Shown here piece after piece: positions 21,853 to 32,665 of a stretch of DNA of 64,000 nucleotides. Below the pieces are notes generated by a model, which was not told the origin of the DNA, did not search any database, and saw nothing but the letters and a program-made list of their open reading frames with translations. Made by a program: the position numbers and the translations under genes. The stretch spans positions 41,078,437 to 41,142,436 of the forward strand of contig OX375873.1 of NCBI GenBank assembly GCA_947359465.1. The letters are read 5' to 3'. Source of the stretch: Metellina segmentata. Taxonomy: Eukaryota > Arthropoda > Arachnida > Araneae > Tetragnathidae. Position 1 is the first letter of the stretch; the number at the start of each line of letters is the position of its first letter.

Positions 21853-23690
21853 ACACATTGAGAACGGTATATTCCAAGATGGAATGTTTAAGGCTTTTTC
21901 CCCGGAAAACCGGTACCATCATTCCGTTGGCATTCACCAACTCGCAGGTACTGGTAACTAGTTTGGTATTTGCTGTGATGCCAGAAATAGATTTTTACTG
22001 CTGCCAACAGACGTTTTCTTTTAGAGCTATTGTATCTTACGAGGAAGTTCTAAAGTGACAAAAAGGAAAAATGACACTGGGTAGATCCCCTTTTGTCTGT
22101 GGGTTACATGGAAATCATTTGTTAAGTAAATATTATTTTTCTGGTACAGCTGCATGTACTGTTGGAACAGAGGATTCTTTCAATTAGTTAATCTTCATCC
22201 GCAAACCATGGGTGGATGTTGCTTATGCCTCCATTGCTGAATTTGAACCCGTAATTAGTGTGTAGACCTTCGTTACTATCATAATTCCACGGCTACCATC
22301 AAAAGTTTAATATCTATTTGTCTAGGACGGATGTATTTTACGATACAATAATAAGCAATTAAAACAACAGGAACATGATGACTCGTTAATGATAAATCAT
22401 GCTCCTGTAGCTTTAATAACTGTTAACAGTGATAACCAAATTTTAAAGCTAAAAAAATGGCTAGGTTTGAACGAATCTTTACCATTACTTGAATGGAATC
22501 ATTTGTCAAAAGTTTAAAATAAGACCATTGAAATGAAATAAATCTTACAGAATTTAAATCGTTTAATCCTCCTTAAGAAACACTCGCTGAACTCATAGCT
22601 TTAGACCGATGAATTTGAGCAGGATAGATTTCTCTATTCAATCTTTAGCGACCTTTATAGCTTCTTATTTGGTCTAATAAAGAATGACTTGGTTGACATA
22701 GTCGAATCTAGCACGACGGCAGTTAAAAAAATTGCAACCGGGGTCTTCTCAATTGCAATCCTACAAGGATTTTTAACCGGAGTGGAAAGGACTTTCCCTT
22801 TCCTTTCTGTCGGATTGTAATAAGGGTCTGCTTTCGACGACAATTCGATAAATAATCTCCAAAGTATCCATCTAATGATTCTAATTTAAATCAAGTTCCA
22901 AGCAGTTTGTTGGTAAATAGAAACACGTGTCTACCTCTTTTACGCTTCGGCGATTAGATTTGTTCAGCCCTAACCTTACCTGTTTACCTAACTTGATCGA
23001 TAGACCCTTGAGTGGCATTTACGACTGACCCTTTCCTCTCATTGCATTGTGTAGCGTATCTTCTGCCTTTCCCCCCAAAGCGTTCACACCTCACGGACGA
23101 AAGGGTAAGGTACCGAACAAAAGGAGGGTACCCCCTACAAGGTCAGTCTACTGACAGATAGCTCGTACATGGCGATCGATGCCAGCAGTCACTGAAAAGG
23201 GGGATACAGAATGTACTATATCTATACTATGCCGCTGGCGTGAACGAGACTTTACTGGTAACGATTGTCCACCTGTCGTAGCGTAAAGGATAATTTTCCC
23301 CGTCTTCCGGCTTTCCTCTCCTCTATGCAGGGACGTAGTAAGGGGACTACCCTTTATAGATTTCCGTCTTTCCTCTGCTCTTTCGGGTCACAACGCTTTG
23401 GACCATAAACAAACTCCCATACTCGGCCTTGATTGGGGAACGGGGTCAATTTCGATCGGGATTTTTAGCTATTTGTGAAATAGTTGTTCCCTTCGGGATG
23501 TGGATTAACCAGACAGTTATAAAAAATACGTAGATAGTATGCGCGTGAGACAAATCAGTTGTTGTGAATGGATTTATAAGAGGCCCGGGAATCAGACATG
23601 ACCATAAAAATATTTTTATATGGCATGCTGTCTAGCTTGGCCATTAGACATGCAGTCTAGAACGGTTTACACACTAATAAGAGAAATATG
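21853..23690. other. Unassigned; GC-richer block at 22900-23520
   Basis: No gene was recognised. 22900-23520 is clearly less AT-rich than its surroundings and has compact words (GGGTAAGGTACC, GGAGGGTACCCCC), consistent with an old repeat or LTR. I see no second copy or terminal repeats. Confidence 0.3.
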
Positions 23691-23699
23691 GCCATACAG

Positions 23700-23910
23700 A
23701 TAAGTTTAACCTACTCAGTTCATATACGGCTTTTCGGACAGTATTATATGGTCATAAAACTGAATTTATCAGAATTGATCCGGCCTTAAGGATAGGTTTC
23801 ATTTGCCTGCAGATCCGATCTGTCTCTTATGATAGGTTTGACTAACCCGCAAAATCAGATACGGCCCTCCAAATAGGTTTTCCCGGTCCCAGATTAGATA
23901 CGGATACCAG
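23700..23910. repeat. Degenerate tandem repeat, about 40-nt units
   Basis: Units share CAGATMCGGCC followed by about 10 bases and GATAGGTTT or AATAGGTTT (for example near 23770, 23815 and 23860). Unit length varies between about 35 and 46. It directly precedes the Tc1 element. Confidence 0.45.
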
Positions 23911-24257
23911 ATATTCTTATAGGTAACTCTCTCTCATTCTTAAGACATAAATAACACAAGGATAGCAACTTACAGACTAGTATAATTTTCCAAATGGTAT
24001 TTGAAATTATATATGAAATATATACACTGCTGGCCACCGTAAATGCAACACCCTGAAGGAAGCATGCAAATAATATGAAATTTACAATATGCATTAGCGG
24101 AGGTGTGATATGCAAATGATTAGAATTTCAGAGCAGACGCACATCACGCGCGCCTGTGGCGCTTCTTCAAAGCGCTATTTAAGGCTTGGAGATTTCGACG
24201 ATTTCATGTACGGCAATTGTGTTTTTATCGTTGTTTAAAAAAAAAAAACTATCAATT

Positions 24258-24680
24258 ATGCTTCGTAGAAAACAGCGATCATCCTTTGATCAAGTATCCG
24301 AGTTCGACAGAGGAAGGATAGTGGCCTACCGAGATTGTAGATTATCTTTCAGGGAAATCGGTAGTCGTGTTGGACGAAACCAAACAACTGTAATGCGGAT
24401 ATCTGATCGTTGGAGGCAGGAGGGTACGACGGACCGACGTGTTCGATCGCATCCACCTCACTGCACCACTTCACGTGATGACAGGCATATTGTGCGTATA
24501 GCAGTGACGGATCGTTCAGCCACATCACGAACCATAGCACAGCACATTCAGTCTGTAAGGCATCATCCAGTGTCTGCACGTACCATTCGATGCCGTTTAC
24601 AGCAGAGTGGTCTGTCCGCAAGACGTCCATTGCTTCGTCTACCCTTGACGCAGAACCACAGTCGTCTCCGCCGCCAATGA
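24258..24680 (+). pseudogene. Tc1 transposase, N-terminal part
   Basis: It starts at the ATG giving MLRRKQRSSF. The paired helix-turn-helix DNA-binding domain is visible: FDRGRIVAYRDCRLSFREIG, then RNQTTVMRI.DRWRQEG for the first half, and later TSRTIAQHI plus SARTIRCRL for the second half. The frame is lost near 24680, before the catalytic domain. Its role was binding the element's inverted repeats. The family is usually about 340 residues in one ORF. Confidence 0.75.
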
Positions 24681-24700
24681 TGCGATGAAAGAAGGATGGC

Positions 24701-25210
24701 ATGGCAGATTGGAATGAAATTGTCTTTACTGACGAGTCACGCTTCTGTCTGCAACACCACGATGGTCGGATTCGAGTCTGGAGACACCGTAGAGAGAGGA
24801 TGCTGAACAGCTGCGTTATGCACCGCCACACTGGTGCTGCACCGGGTATTATGTTATGGAGCGGTATTGGATATCACTCTCGCACTCCTCTAGTACGCAT
24901 ATTTCAACAGGATAATGCGCGACCACACGTGGCACGCATTGTCCAAGGGTTTTTCGTCATTCGCCAGATTGAATTGCTTCCTTGGACAGCTCGCTCTCCG
25001 GATCTTTCGCCGATAGAAAACATGTGGTCTATGGTTGCTCAACGATTGACCCAGATTAAAATTCCAGCTGCCACACCAGATCAACTTTGGCAACGTGTGG
25101 AAGCTGCTTGGTCTGCTGTACCCCAAGAACACATCCAAAGTCTCTTTGAATCAATGCAGAGGCGTGTGGCAGCGGTGATCTCCAACAATGGAGGCTACTC
25201 TGGCTACTGA
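24701..25210 (+). pseudogene. Tc1 transposase, catalytic part with internal deletion
   Basis: DWNEIVFTDESRF carries catalytic Asp 1, QQDNARPHVA carries Asp 2, and SPDLSPIENMW carries the Glu. Exactly 34 residues lie between Asp 2 and Glu (DD34E). Text that normally separates the WSGI block from QQDNARPH (about 40 residues) is missing: RTPLVRI runs straight into FQQDN. The C-terminus (MQRRVAAVISNNGG) is complete. With the upstream frameshift the protein is inactive. Confidence 0.75.
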
Positions 25211-25347
25211 TTTTGGCAGGAACCACACTTCACATAAGTCTATTAATTTAATAATTTGATACTTGGTCAATATGTTATCTACAAAATACATTTTTTTTAT
25301 TTCTCTTGTCGTTCTTGGTGTTGCAATTTTGGTGGCCAGCGTGTATA

Positions 25348-25760
25348 TGGGAGTTATTTCTGGCACACTTACAGCACAGCGGTACGTAGACGACATTCTA
25401 CGACCGGTTGTTTTACGTTCTTTTTGCGACACCCCTGACTTAAATTTCAACAAGATAAATGCCCAGCCGCACACGGCACGTGTTGATATGAATTTTCTAC
25501 AAGCTTTCCTAACACTTGCTTGGCCAGCTATGTCTTCCGATCTCTCTTCAATAGAGCAAATTTGGGACGTGAAGCGGTTAAGGGAAGGCGATTGAAACCA
25601 TTCCTGACTGTTGGCCATTTAACCCAACATTTGTAGACAATTTGGGGAGAAATTCCGTAGGACACCATCCGGGTACTTTTCAGTCTATGCCACACCGGGT
25701 GACAGCTTGTATCCAGGCCACAGGTGAATCAACGCCAGATTGACTCCCTCCTTTTGTAAC
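25348..25760 (+). pseudogene. Second Tc1 transposase relic abutting the first
   Basis: A frame starting right after the TA of the previous element reads GTLTAQRYVDDILRPVV, a damaged QQDNAQPHTAR (seen as INAQPHTARV), SSDLSSIEQIWDV and, in another frame, a C-terminal YRSMPRR-like tail and CIQA. It is a different Tc1 lineage, with its 5' half missing. The abrupt start suggests the intact-ended element inserted into it and the left half was later lost. Confidence 0.55.
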
Positions 25761-25769
25761 GGTCAAACT

Positions 25770-25905
25770 CTGAAGCAAACCAACACTTCTTTTGCAGAGT
25801 CAATCTCCTCCGACTGCGGAACCTCCGCTCACTGTACGACTACGCACGCAATCCCATTTGGTTTGCTTCGCAAACCAACACTCCTTTTGCAGATGCAATT
25901 TCATC
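25770..25905. repeat. Short direct repeat pair
   Basis: GCAAACCAACACTTCTTTTG (about 25773) recurs as GCAAACCAACACTCCTTTTG (about 25875), followed in both by CAGA and a T-rich string, about 100 bases apart. Confidence 0.5.
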
Positions 25906-26454
25906 CTTAAAATACCTTCACGACCTTGTTCCCTGTACAATTTTGAATAAACCATATTAATATAGAAATTTTTGGATATGTACTTTCTGGCGAAAGCGTA
26001 TGAGAATCAAAGGGGAAAAACGAGTTCAGCCCTAAGGACTCCGGGCCAGACGTTACAACGGGTTTCAACGAAAAAAAAATCGTTGCGATAGTGATTGTAA
26101 CCACGATGAATTTGATATCTGGTAAACCCATTATTTAAAAATGCAACCTTTCGTTTCACCCTCTGCCACTGAATCTGCGCAATCAACAATTTGTACACTC
26201 GCAAGATTATACTTTTCCTCACATCGAATTTATTTATGAACCAATTTGAAAAATAATTATACCATAAGAAAGAGTGTATTTTAAGTTTTCACGTGATATT
26301 TTCAGATTTTAAAACAAAGAGTATTAGGTTAGAGATATGAGAAACATTGCTCTCAATTGCTTGCGTTAAATTTATTTTTATGAATTTATGTTACTTTCAG
26401 CTGGGGCTCTCTCTCTCTCTCTCTGCAGTTAACTATTAAAAGAGCAAGTTATTA
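25906..26454. other. No gene seen; (CT)n at 26407-26424
   Basis: AT-rich with a short CT microsatellite of nine units followed by GCAG, then a run of G at 26461-26470 that leads into the next SINE. Confidence 0.5.
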
Positions 26455-26727
26455 GAAACCGGGGGGGGGTGCGAATTCGAATCCAGCCAGAGGCCGTCGT
26501 GTACAAGTGGAGGTGGTGCACATTAAATCTATCATATCCTCAATTATCCTCACGTTTGCGTGGTATGGTAGTTTGAAGAGTGGGGATTCAGCTCAGGTGA
26601 CCTCGTCATCAGACCGTGGTTCTAAATTAAGTGGTGTGGTCTTCGAATTTTCCCTTCACGTTTGATCCCGAACCGTTGACAATAGCCCGTTGTTTTACTC
26701 CATGGCGATGTGAATTAAATACCCAAA
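26455..26727 (+). mobile_element. tRNA-derived SINE (type 2 head)
   Basis: Head piece GAATTCGAATCCAGCCAGAG (B box), GTCGTGTACAAGTGGAGG, GTTTGCGTGGTATGGTAGTT, body, and TAGCCCGTTGTTTTACTCCA with the tail. The 5' end of the head is replaced by a G-run. Confidence 0.7.
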
Positions 26728-26805
26728 TTAGCAGCATGTATATCTACTGCTAATTTGTGTCCACTAGAGGTTAAGTCACTTTTGGACTTCACAATGTTCC
26801 ACGAA

Positions 26806-27117
26806 GTTGGGTGGTGCTTAAATGTGTTAGTCTCTAGATTGGAAGGTTCCTGATTCGAATCCGGGTCAGTGCATGGTTGTTTGTACATGTATAGTGTAGT
26901 GGTGGCTGGTGCACCTGTAATCTGTTGTGACCGAAAGTACTCATGTTGGGTTGATGTGGAAGTTTGGAGAGTGGGGTGCCAGCTCAGATGTTGCCTTGTC
27001 ATCAGAATTTGGTTCAAAATTACGTGTTTTGTCCTCTGATATTTCCTTTGGAGATTGATTCCGAACAGTTGTCCTTAGCCCGTTGTGTTGCTTCAGTAGA
27101 ACGTTAATTAATACCTA
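26806..27117 (+). mobile_element. tRNA-derived SINE (type 1 head), near full length
   Basis: Head: GGTGGTGCTTAAATGTGTTA, CCTCTAGA-like arm, GGTTCCTGATTCGAATCCGG (B box), GTCAGTGCATGG. The body follows (GTTGGGTTGATGTGGAAGTT, GGGGTGCCAGCTCAGATGTT) and the tail ends TAGAACGTTAATTAATACC. Confidence 0.8.
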
Positions 27118-27118
27118 T

Positions 27119-27296
27119 TAACCGGGCTATTGCAGCCAGTGGAAGTTTGGACAGTGGGGTAGCAGCTCGTCATTTGAAAGTGGTTCAGAATTTTGCGGTG
27201 TTGTCCTCGAATCATCTTACTCTTCGGGTTTGATCCCTTACCATTGCCGACGCCTCTTTGTGTTGCTCCAGTGCGACGTTAATATAAATACCCACC
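27119..27296 (+). mobile_element. SINE body adjoining the previous copy
   Basis: It starts at the very end of the preceding SINE with only the last head bases (GGGCTATTGCAGCCAGTGGA). Body and tail (GCGACGTTAATATAAATACC) follow. This is a head-to-tail tandem arrangement. Confidence 0.65.
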
Positions 27297-28442
27297 TATG
27301 CAGAGACGGACTAAACACTATGAATCGATAAATTACACAAGTCGCAAATGAGTATTTTGCTTTATGCTCTCAAAACCCCCACATCGGCATCCCTCATCCT
27401 GGTAACAGATTAGTAGATGCCCCCCTCAATTAGTGCAAATATATATTCGAAAATTCAAGATTTGAATTGCACCTCCTCCCAAAACCATGTGCCTACATGT
27501 TATTATTCCCTCTGTACACTTGCCGTATGCTCATTCCTAATTGGCTCTCGTATCGAAACAGTGTGCGTGTGTGTGTGTGACCGCATAGCAACAGAATAAA
27601 CCGTGGATAGTTTTATTATAAAACTAATAGAGAGGTTTAACTCAATCTAAAAAGCACACTTCGACATTCCTGTACAAAAACATTTAACTTTCATTCTACC
27701 ATGTTAACGTGAAAAATTACAGGTATTTAAGTCCTATAGTAAATATTGGGACCCCAAGTAAGTCCCCAATAATGTCATGGGCTTTCAAACTTATTCTGTC
27801 GAAACCATTTCCATTCATTTCTTCACCCACATTGCACGTATTTTGCAATTTTTATCGTTTGATTTTGATCCCCTCTCAGCATGGATGGTCGTTCTGATTC
27901 GGAATCCATTTTCAGCAGTAGGTACTCGTCTAATTAACCTTCGCGTAGTAACAAATTACACACGACAAACCGAACCGCTCAATTTTTAGGTGTGATTGCC
28001 AGCCCAAAATTATTAATGTGTGGTCAAGCCCTTAAGAAGATATGATATTGACATCAGTTAAAGAATGGAATAATTAGTAAATGCTGAATAATTAGTAATG
28101 CTGTTATTTTAGAAATAAATTCTCAATTTATATAAATTAATTACTTAAAAAACTAACAAAGTTTAAAATTCGTTTAGCTTGACATATTCCTAGCGGCCTT
28201 GTTTTGTAGCTTCATCACGAAACTTCTTCAAGAGCTTTAGTTCTGAATAACAATTATATTTCCTGCTCCAATCAATCCTATAAAGCCTTTAGAAACACAT
28301 ACGAAAGTATCAGGATTGAATCGCTCGTGATAATAAAATCAATAATTTTATTAGCAGCTTCGAATGTAAGGTTAAGTAATCGATATTACAAAGCATTGGA
28401 CGAATCTTTCAAGTGCGTGATTAACATGTTCCTGTCTAACGT
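27297..28442. other. No gene seen
   Basis: AT-rich with a GT-rich microsatellite at 27561-27580 and small random frames. 28180-28430 is slightly more complex but was not recognised. Confidence 0.45.
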
Positions 28443-28608
28443 TTAGAGGAGAGTGGGGTGCCAGCTCAGGTGTTGCTTCGTCATCTGACCGTTGTTCAAA
28501 ATTACGAGGTGTTGTCCTCGGATCTTTCCCTTAAAGGACTGATCCCGGATCGTCGTCAATAGCCCGTTGTGTTGCTCTAGCACGACGTTAACTAAAATTA
28601 TCATAACC
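28443..28608 (+). mobile_element. SINE, body and tail
   Basis: From GAGAGTGGGGTGCCAGCTCA to GCACGACGTTAACTAAAATT. Close to the family consensus; head missing. Confidence 0.7.
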
Positions 28609-28776
28609 TTACCTAACGTTTAGAGACAAACTGAAATGAATCCCTCTAATTGTTTATGAATAGTTCAAGAATGCATAATAGAGCCTATCTTCAAAGCAGT
28701 GCTGCAACTACATAGATATTGGGTATGATTTATTTATAACATATTCTTTAAGTTCCGTCTAGTCTCCTCGAATATA

Positions 28777-29120
28777 CGGCCTGGTGGTTAAGCGGTTTGC
28801 CTTTAGATATCGGAAGGTTCCTGATTCGAATCCGGGTCAGTGCATGGAAGTCTGTAAACGTATGGTGTATAGGCAGCTACAGCACCTTAAATCTGACGTG
28901 GCGGTAAGCCCTCACGTTGGTGTGGAAGTTTGGACAGTCGGGTGCCAGCTCAGATGTGCCTCGTCATCTGAACGTGGTTCAAAATTACGAGGTGTTGTCC
29001 TCGGATCTTTCCCTAAAGAGATTGATCCAGGACCGTCGTCGACTCGGATCTTTCCCTTAAGGGACTGATCCCGGACCGTCGTCAATAGCCCGTTGTGTTG
29101 CTCTAGTACGACGTTCAAAA
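28777..29120 (+). mobile_element. SINE (type 1 head) with internal 43-bp duplication
   Basis: Full head (CGGCCTGGTGGTTAAGCGGT, GGTTCCTGATTCGAATCCGG). In the body the segment starting TCGGATCTTTCCCT at 29001 is repeated at 29044, each running to GGACCGTCGTC. Ends CTAGTACGACGTT. Confidence 0.8.
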
Positions 29121-29191
29121 ATTAGTATTGAAGCTAGTACGAAATCAAAAATTACCAATTACCTCGAATACACGATTCAAAGTTGAAGGTG

Positions 29192-29280
29192 AGTAGGTAT
29201 TTTAGTTAACGTAATACTGAAGCAATACAACGTGCTATTGACGACATTCCGGGATCAAATCACCAAAGGAAAGATCACAA
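29192..29280 (-). mobile_element. SINE tail fragment
   Basis: Inverse tail and distal body: GTTAACGTAATACTGAAGCA, CTATTGACGACATTCCGGGA, AAGGAAAGATCAC. Confidence 0.55.
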
Positions 29281-29356
29281 AACCTTGAAGGATTAAAGGC
29301 AAAGAAAATGTCAAAATACGGTAAAATTCAACATATATTTAAAATATTAAGTTATT

Positions 29357-29515
29357 GGTGATTGGTAATTTTTAACTAACGTCGTACTGCAGAAACACAA
29401 CGGGCTATTGACGACGGTTCGGGATGTATCCCTCAAGGTAAAGATTCGAAGACAACACTACGTAATTTTGAACCACGGTCAGATGACGAGGCAACACCTG
29501 AGCTGGACTAGGTTG
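29357..29515 (-). mobile_element. SINE, body and tail
   Basis: GATTGGTAATTTTTAACTAA leads into CGTCGTACTGCAGAAACACA, then the body to GGCAACACCTGAGCTGG. A plus-orientation tail piece (TAGCCCGTTGTATTGCTCCA to GACGTTAATTAAAA) follows at 29545-29590. Confidence 0.65.
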
Positions 29516-29598
29516 CAGCACAGGACTTATATTCTTTAGGGTTATTATAGCCCGTTGTATTGCTCCAGTACGACGTTAATTAAAACACATACATCTTC

Positions 29599-29765
29599 GG
29601 TAATTGGTAATTTTTACTTAACGTCGTACTAGAGCAACACAATGGGCTATTGACGACGGTCCGGAATCAGTCCCTTAAGGAAAAGATTCGAGGACAACAC
29701 CTCGTAATTTTGAACCACGGTCGGATGACGAAGCAACACCTGAGCTGGCACCCCACTCTTTAAAC
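29599..29765 (-). mobile_element. SINE, body and tail
   Basis: TAATTGGTAATTTTTACTTA, then CGTCGTACTAGAGCAACACA, the body, and ACCTGAGCTGGCACCCCACT. Very similar to the copy 240 bases upstream. Confidence 0.65.
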
Positions 29766-29914
29766 TACACATACATCTTCAGGTTTATTGAAAATAATTT
29801 TTGAACTGGCAAAGATAAAGGCTCTCATGTCTAAAAAGCGTTTGATTTTTAAAAATCTATGAATGTACATGTAATATGAATTCAGAATTTTTTTAAATAA
29901 CCCTTTACTAGAAT

Positions 29915-29968
29915 AATTGCGCACATTGTGTTGGCTAAAGTGTGACGTTAATTAAAATACATACCTTC
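29915..29968 (+). mobile_element. SINE tail fragment
   Basis: TTGTGTTGGCTAAAGTGTGA followed by CGTTAATTAAAATAC. Only the terminal 50 bases. Confidence 0.45.
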
Positions 29969-30009
29969 GTTTACTAATATAATTGAAAATTCATTAAGTA
30001 ATGTAGCTA

Positions 30010-30318
30010 GGTAGGTATTTAATTAACGCTACACTGAAGCAGCATAATGGGTTAATGGTGACTGTCCGGATCAAACACGAAGGGAAAGAATCGAGGACAC
30101 CACGTAATTTTGAATACCGGTTAGAAAACGAATTAACAACTGCGCTGACACCCTATTTTCAAAACTTCCACATCATTCCAAAGTGAGTATATGAGGCCAC
30201 GACAGATTTAACATACACCAGCCCCCTTTGTACGCAAGGTCTTTTTGGTTGGATTCGAACTCGCAACCCTTCCGTTGCTAATCCGTTACTGTTTCAACCG
30301 GGCTACCACTGCAGTCAT
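30010..30318 (-). mobile_element. tRNA-derived SINE (type 2 head), full length
   Basis: Inverse tail (AATTAACGCTACACTGAAGC), body, GATTTAACATACACCAGCCC, then the complete head with B-box complement GGATTCGAACTCGCAACCC and ending GGGCTACCACTGCAGTC. Confidence 0.75.
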
Positions 30319-31194
30319 TTTGAATTGTGAAATAGTTTAATTTGGTTTTCCTTGAGACGGCGATCTTTTTTTTTACGTATCACGTCAGCTACACAAGTGA
30401 GAAATCAAAAATTCAATTTCAAGAAACAATTATTGCACATTTCTTAATAAGCCATATCTACTCAGTATTTAATAGTGATATGTTGCTATTTGCATTAAAA
30501 AATCCCTCACTTTGAAATTCATGTCTGGTTGACCAAATATGTGCTTTATGATGAATCTAATGTCTCTGTTTAAGGTTCGGATCTATATTTGTAATAAAAA
30601 AAATTGCATTTTTAAATATGATACTCTCAGAAACAAAAGCCTAGCTACGCTACTGATTTTGAGATTTTAATTTCCTACTAGAGCAGTATGCGAAACTTCA
30701 ATATTATTAGCGATTGATACATATCCTGAACGGTGTGATTAATTTCCAAATTCATAAAGCTCTACCAACTTAGCCATCTTGAAATTGCAAGCATTGCTGG
30801 CGATAGATTTAGACTTTCATTATTACCCATCAGCATTGCGACAAAAAATTTAAGCCACACCAACGCCTCACCGTCAACTTGGATTTTTGTTGCCCTATAA
30901 CAGAGAATCTAGAATTAAGTGTAGACAAGATTCAAAGGTTTGGATGCAAATTTGTGCATTTTGCAATATTTATCAAGAATTTAAGTTATATATTACTTTT
31001 GCATAGAAACACTCAAATGAGAGAAAATACATATAGTGTAGTAGTAAAAAATGTGCATTTTGAATCTGACCTATATACAATTTCTTGAGTTGATAAAATG
31101 TTTTAGAACCTTATTTTGAGACACAGAATGACTTACCCAGGAAATCTATCTGAATGGGTCTACACACATTGGTGTCGTGAGCTCTATCTTTTGT
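30319..31194. other. No gene seen
   Basis: AT-rich. One 69-codon plus-strand frame (30879-31088) has no motif or splice support. Confidence 0.45.
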
Positions 31195-31966
31195 GGGTTG
31201 TCATCTCTAATATAATAAAATCTAGTTTTTGTCTGTGTCTATTTCCTGCACGCAAAGTCCTGACGAATCTGTAGCACTTATAGTAACACACAGGGTCATA
31301 TGGGCACACAGGTAGTACAAAGTTTTTGCAATTTTTGGGTCCCTGCAGATATTAAAATTCAATCTAGAACATTTTAAAAATGAATTTAATGAAATTTAAT
31401 TATTATTGAATGCAACAGCATAGAAAATCAGATTCAAAATTTATTTTTTTCGTTTCCGTTTTCATTTTTTATGAGGAGGAAGGATTTTCCAGCAGACGAT
31501 AAAAAAAATAAACTTTTAACTGGAGTTGTTTAGAACTTTTATCTATCTCCTAGATCGCTAAAGGTAGAGCAAAAAATTTCAACGGATTTGAAATCTGCGG
31601 AAAATTTAGACCAGATACCACGGGCATATATAAACCTTACAGATTCGATGTTATTTTAATAAATAATTTTTTAATTAAATATTTACATTTTCGTAAGAGA
31701 TTGTGACGTCACAACGATTGGATTTCATTTAATTTGAAGTTCGCCGCATTTGACAATGAGCGTTGCCCGTGGTGTGGTTTGCAATGTGGACAACACCGTT
31801 ATAACTGTTATCCGATAGCCTACGAATTTGTTTCGAAAAACAAATAGAAGACAAATGGGATTTGAGATTTATTTATTTTTTCTCCCTTGAACCAACATTA
31901 TCGACCTTTTTAGAACTGTCACGGGCAACGCAGTGTTAACCACGCAGTGGCTAGTCGCTAGTCTGA
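31195..31966 (+). mobile_element. Helitron-like non-autonomous element
   Basis: It opens ATATAATAAAATCTAGTTTT then TGTCTGTGTCT and closes GTCACGGGCAACGCAGTG with a second CGCAGTGGCTAGTCGCTAGT. The 3' end shows CAC/GTG pairing around GGGCAACGC and CTAGT. A diverged relative lies at 7146-7750 and a 3' end fragment at 45128-45165. No replication or helicase ORF is present. Confidence 0.5.
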
Positions 31967-32570
31967 GATAAGACGTTAATTTCGGCGAACATATTCTTGA
32001 TTTTTAAAATGCAGGTTAACTTAAAGCAGTCTTTGAAGTGTATCAGAAATGCAGGGTTCATGATTTATAAAGTGCGTAACTGATTAGTGAGTACTTTGAT
32101 GTGCAAACATCTTAGAGCGTGCTGTATTGAAGGCAAAAGGCGATCCAACTCTATCAACAAAAAGGTTTTCGAAATGTTCACATTAGTTTGCCCAATCTCT
32201 GCAGTTGGTATACTTTTAAGGGGGCAAAAATTATGTAAAAATATTTATCGATTGAAGTAGAAAATGTGAAAACGTACTCGTAATTTCTAAAGAAATTTTT
32301 GATTAAATAAGGAGGTTTCAGATTTTTTTTTAAATCTAGGAGGGGTTATATAGTCTTATAACTCAATCCGTTTATGTGTCCCTGGAGACATGTTTAAATT
32401 TTTAACCTAAACGGAAATACATGTAGTTCAACGGTGTAGCAGTTAAACAATAGACTATTCGATGGGGTTAAGTGGCGCAATATCCAAACATCAACACTTT
32501 GCGAGGCTCAATGCTCAAACACCAGAACAGTTGATAATCGCGGAAATAGCAACACTGCAGTAGGTATTTT
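31967..32570. other. No gene seen
   Basis: AT-rich intergenic DNA without recognised features. Confidence 0.5.
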
Positions 32571-32665
32571 AATTGAAGTCGTAATCTCTGACGCAACACA
32601 ACGGGCTATTGACGACGGTCCGGGATTAATCGCCAAGGGAAAGATCTAAGAACAAATACTGAAGG
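32571..32665 (-). mobile_element. SINE tail fragment
   Basis: GTAATCTCTGACGCAACACA, ACGGGCTATTGACGACGGTC, CGCCAAGGGAAAGATC. Confidence 0.6.

Larger units (their letters stand above)
24023..25345 (+). mobile_element. Tc1/mariner element (DD34E), inactive
   Basis: Termini TACACTGCTGGCCACC (24023) and the inverse GGTGGCCAGCGTGTA (to 25345) give about 30 bp of imperfect inverted repeat including TGCAACACC. TA lies on both sides (24021-24022 and 25346-25347), the Tc1/mariner target duplication. It encodes one transposase broken by a frameshift and an internal deletion. Confidence 0.8.

Noticed and set aside
21690..22058. 122-codon plus-strand ORF
   Set aside because: About half of it is SINE sequence read in the wrong strand; no domain is present.
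23040..23520. Bacterial or organellar insertion suggested by higher GC
   Set aside because: No bacterial-type gene, rRNA or tRNA is present; it is more likely an old repeat.
24349..25138. Minus-strand frames of up to 160 codons opposite the Tc1 transposase
   Set aside because: The plus strand carries the DD34E motifs; the minus frames are antisense shadows.
26407..26424. CRISPR-like or satellite array
   Set aside because: It is only a short CT microsatellite; no spaced direct repeats exist in the window.
28777..28850. Functional tRNA gene suggested by A and B boxes
   Set aside because: The boxes are heads of SINE copies with a shared non-tRNA body; no acceptor-stem pairing is evident.
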